Source: Amaranthus tricolor
Taxonomy: Eukaryota; Streptophyta; Magnoliopsida; Caryophyllales; Amaranthaceae
Length of the DNA: 64,000 nucleotides
Direction of reading: 5' to 3'
Assembly (NCBI RefSeq): GCF_026212465.1
Contig: NC_080056.1
Span: 7,993,017 to 8,057,016 of the forward strand
Shown here: piece after piece, positions 61,261 through 64,000 of the stretch
Layout: the number at the start of each line of letters is the position of its first letter
How positions within the stretch are numbered: position 1 is the stretch's first letter
The notes under the pieces: generated by a model
Databases searched by the model: none
What the model saw: the letters and a program-made list of their open reading frames with translations, nothing else
Told to the model about the DNA's origin: nothing
Program-made: the position numbers and the translations under genes

Positions 61261-62488
61261 GAGAAATAAGAAAATATTTCATGAACAAATTAAACAATTA
61301 ATTTACAAGGGGATCTAAAGGTAGATCCACTTGTAAGTAAGAAAGAAATTAATTAGCTTCTTATGTTAATTAGATAGGGCCATGAGGTTAGGAAAGAAAA
61401 AATAGATATGTGCACGGTTGTGTTTGTATGGGTAAATAACTAAATACCAACAACAAAATAGAAAATAAATTAAGAAAAATGAGAAAATGATGGAACAATT
61501 ATAGTAATTATGGTCTTTTTGGGCAAGTCACCCGTAAATTAAGGATTATCTTTATATTATATTCTTTAGAAAGGTGTTTTCTCTATTTATGGTAATTAAT
61601 TAACTTAATATATTCGGACATTTTAAAAAAATGATTTTTCTAATTTACACACCAGGTATATATTTTTAGACAATAAAATTGATAATCATTTGGAATTTCA
61701 TTTAGATATTCTCTAAAATATTATGTCACATTTACCTATTTTAATAGATATATTCAATTAAATTCAAACTAATTACCAAATTTATTGTCTAAATTTATGC
61801 ACTAGATGCATAAATTAAAAAATTATTAAAAAATTATAATTAGGTTCTAAAAAAAGAAATATTAGTTATTTTTATGCATGAAATAGAAATTATTCTTTGA
61901 AAACGTTTGTGATATATACTTGTGTTATGCTAAGTTTTTGAGAAAAATATAATGTGCATAATTTTTTTTAATATTGGTTAATATAATTGGTTATGTAAAA
62001 TAAAAAATAGATATTTTGAGTCATATTGAAAGCATCATAAACATAATATAAATGACTATTTTATTATACTATTATAAAAAAATAACTATATAGACAGATT
62101 GAAATTATTACTCAATTAAATTAAAATAGGATAGTGGTCGCCATTTGTAAAATAAAAGGCAATTGATTGAAATATGTTTCAACATTAATTATTTATGTAT
62201 AATGTTGTTATTATATGTCTTAATCTTAAATATAATAGGCAGCCATTTTCCTCACTATTAGGCTTGACCCTACGATAATATATGTGAAGTATTATAGTAC
62301 TACATAATAATTGTCTTTTGTTTATGTAATACTCATATTGAATATATACATTTTAAGTCTCACATTAAAAAAATAGAACTCTAAATTAATTCTTGTATAA
62401 AATAATAGTCTTTTGTTATAGGGTTGACTAAGTGAAAATATAACTATATGAGTCTAATCTAACATCCGAAAAAATTGATATTTAAGTA
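61261..62488. other. AT-rich intergenic DNA, nothing recognised
   Basis: No supported gene or complete element between the tandem repeats and the mariner terminus. Confidence 0.45.
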
Positions 62489-64000
62489 CTTTCTCCGCTC
62501 TTTTAAGTTTTTCCACCTTACTATAATGAGTAGCTTTATAAGTTTTCTACTTTAGAATACTTTCCATTTTTGGAAAGTTTTTTTCCCACTTTTACCCCTT
62601 AAAAACCCCCCTTTCCTCTTTTTGTAACCGGTATTATACTTAAATCTTATTTATTTTTGGGCGTTGTGTAATTCATTATTACACCCTATTAACTACTCCT
62701 TTTCCTTTCTCCTTTTACACGGTTTTTTCTCTCTCTTCTGAAAACCATTTCCATGGCTTCAATTGCCCTCATCCCCCTGTTTGTTGTTCATTTTTAGTTC
62801 ATTTTAACTGCATTAAAATATAGATCGGTTTATTCTCAACATTTTGACGTCCGTTTTGTAATTATTGGCAAAGTTTCAAGATTGCATGCCCCCTGTTCTG
62901 GAATCCACCATTATCTTCTTCTTGAACCTTTAATTTTTTGCGATGGAAAACAACGAATCTAAGAGTGATTCTTCAATTCCTTCGTTTCTTTATGATGGTC
63001 TCTGTGATTATGGTGAATTTTGTTCTTGTTCTTGTTCCTTTCATGATTGTTCATATTCGTATTCAAATGAAATTTTGAGGTGGTCAAAAAAAGATCTTGA
63101 GGCATATCATAACTCTCTTGAAGATGATGCTACATCTATGTATCTTGAATCTCCACCTTCTTCTCCTGCTGTTGAAAAAGAACCACCACTACCAACAACA
63201 ATTGTTGAATGGATGTTTGATTCTCCATTTGAATTAAATCCCTTAAGTCCACCTAATTCGAAAGAAGATCAACTTGATTTGGTTGTCCATGACACTCCTG
63301 AAGATGTTATTGCTTCTAGGGCTAAATTAAACCCTAAAAAACGTGTCTGATGATTGTAAGGTTGTTCTAATTTTCGTTTTTTTGTACTTATACTTGACAT
63401 TTTGGTGTTGGTTTTATGTGTTGTTGTTTGCTGCTGGTTTATGTTGATCTTTTATTTATGTTTGATGAAATTTGTTGATGTTCTGTTCTTTTGTTTATGT
63501 TGATGTTTTGGGGTTTTGTTTATGTTGATATTCGTCTGGTTTATGTTGATGTTCTAGGGTTTTGTTTATGTTGATATTCTTCATGGTTTTTTTGTGTACA
63601 AGTCCCTGTGATGTCATTTTATTGAGGATTATTGACCTCTTAATTCTGAAAAATTAACTTTAATTACTTGGTTGAGTAGCATTTGTTAAACCAACACACA
63701 TCACTTGATTTTTTAGCATGTTTAGTTACTTCATTTGTTGATGAACAATTATAATCTGAGAGGATTCATAACCTCTATGAAGAATCAGGGGGCTTTTTTT
63801 TTTGAAATTATGTAAAATAATGAAGTGACTAAGCAAAAACATGCACACTAATCGTTTATGGATTATGGTTGACAAATTGTTGCTCCTAAGTTTTAAAAGT
63901 CACAATTGATATGGTTTTAATTATTAATCCATGTTAGTGTAATTTGGCCAATGCAAGGCCTCTAATGGCTGTTCTGGTTTTTGTATGGAGGGATTAAGTT
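62489..64000 (-). mobile_element. Mariner-like element, 3' part, runs off the window
   Basis: The terminus at 62489 (CTTTCTCCGCTCTTTTAAG after TA) and the next 150 bases match the reversed right end of the Stowaway MITE at 21050-21416 (shared ACTTTAGAATACTTTC, CCCACTTTTACCCCTTAAAA). The segment 63560-63800, reversed, matches the transposase 3' region of the mariner copy at 46830-47100 (AAAAAAAGCCCCYTG, CATAGAGGTT, GCTACTCAACCAAG). Together these place the 3' end of a minus-strand mariner element here, with its transposase expected beyond position 64000. Confidence 0.72.
62943..63350 (+). CDS. Unknown 135-residue protein, apparently inside a mariner element
   Basis: Intact plus-strand frame starting MENNESKSDSSIPSFLYDG with G at +4 of the ATG. 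A cysteine/serine/tyrosine-rich patch follows (FCSCSCSFHDCSYSYS), then ILRWSKKDLEAYHNSLEDD, a proline-rich acidic part (ESPPSSPAVEKEPPLPTT), TIVEWMFDSPFELNPLSPP, and a basic tail AKLNPKKRV. The proline- and acid-rich make-up with a terminal basic cluster suggests a disordered, possibly nuclear protein. No domain recognised. It lies between the element's 3' terminus (62489) and the segment matching the transposase 3' region (from about 63560), antisense to the predicted transposase. A pyrimidine-rich leader at 62695-62745 is promoter-like. It could be a second transposon gene or a captured host gene. A downstream exon is possible but not evident. Confidence 0.55.
   Translation: MENNESKSDSSIPSFLYDGLCDYGEFCSCSCSFHDCSYSYSNEILRWSKKDLEAYHNSLEDDATSMYLESPPSSPAVEKEPPLPTTIVEWMFDSPFELNPLSPPNSKEDQLDLVVHDTPEDVIASRAKLNPKKRV

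Overview
This is an AT-rich plant nuclear window. Genes have many short exons with GT-AG introns, the coding families are plant ones (CAMTA, CYP88-like P450), and the space between genes is packed with plant transposons. No RNA gene or CRISPR array was recognised. The repeat style (TRIMs, a long-TIR MULE, mariner/Stowaway pairs, hAT elements with CCGA-rich interiors) is consistent with a eudicot, possibly Caryophyllales/Amaranthaceae. That last placement is a guess.

Layout. 1-3.2 kb: AT-rich sequence with a CAA-rich tract, then the leader of the first gene. 3.2-17.7 kb (+): a complete 13-exon CAMTA5/6-type calmodulin-binding transcription activator, 925 residues by my splicing, with a hAT element and a Mutator-type MITE in its introns, both with clean target-site duplications. 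19.4-30.4 kb: an inverted segmental duplication. The left arm (-) holds an intact 497-residue CYP88-like P450 (copy A). The right arm (+) holds a wrecked copy (copy B) that lost exons 4-8 in one roughly 3-kb deletion. 30-53 kb: a transposon district with a Stowaway MITE, a solo LTR, a TRIM nested in a MITE, a 3' part of a CACTA element with its accessory gene, a 2.8-kb MULE with 9-bp duplications, a hAT element, a mariner-like element truncated by LTR-like DNA, nested MITEs and long AT/ATT microsatellites. 53.6-57.6 kb (+): a third P450 (copy C, 493 residues, intact) with a TRIM in intron 2. 60.1-60.6 kb (-): an intact single-exon gene of a plant-specific family. 62.5 kb to the end: the 3' part of another mariner-like element on the minus strand, which appears to contain a 135-residue ORF on the plus strand.

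How things fit. The P450 copies share one 8-exon structure and unusual residues in the oxygen-activating I-helix and the heme-contacting C-helix, so they form a local cluster of a divergent CYP88-like enzyme. The most unusual structures are the MULE, whose two convergent genes each start at a terminal repeat and carry a near-perfect hairpin in the first intron, and the mariner/Stowaway relationship: one MITE here matches the 5' end of one mariner copy and the 3' end of the other.
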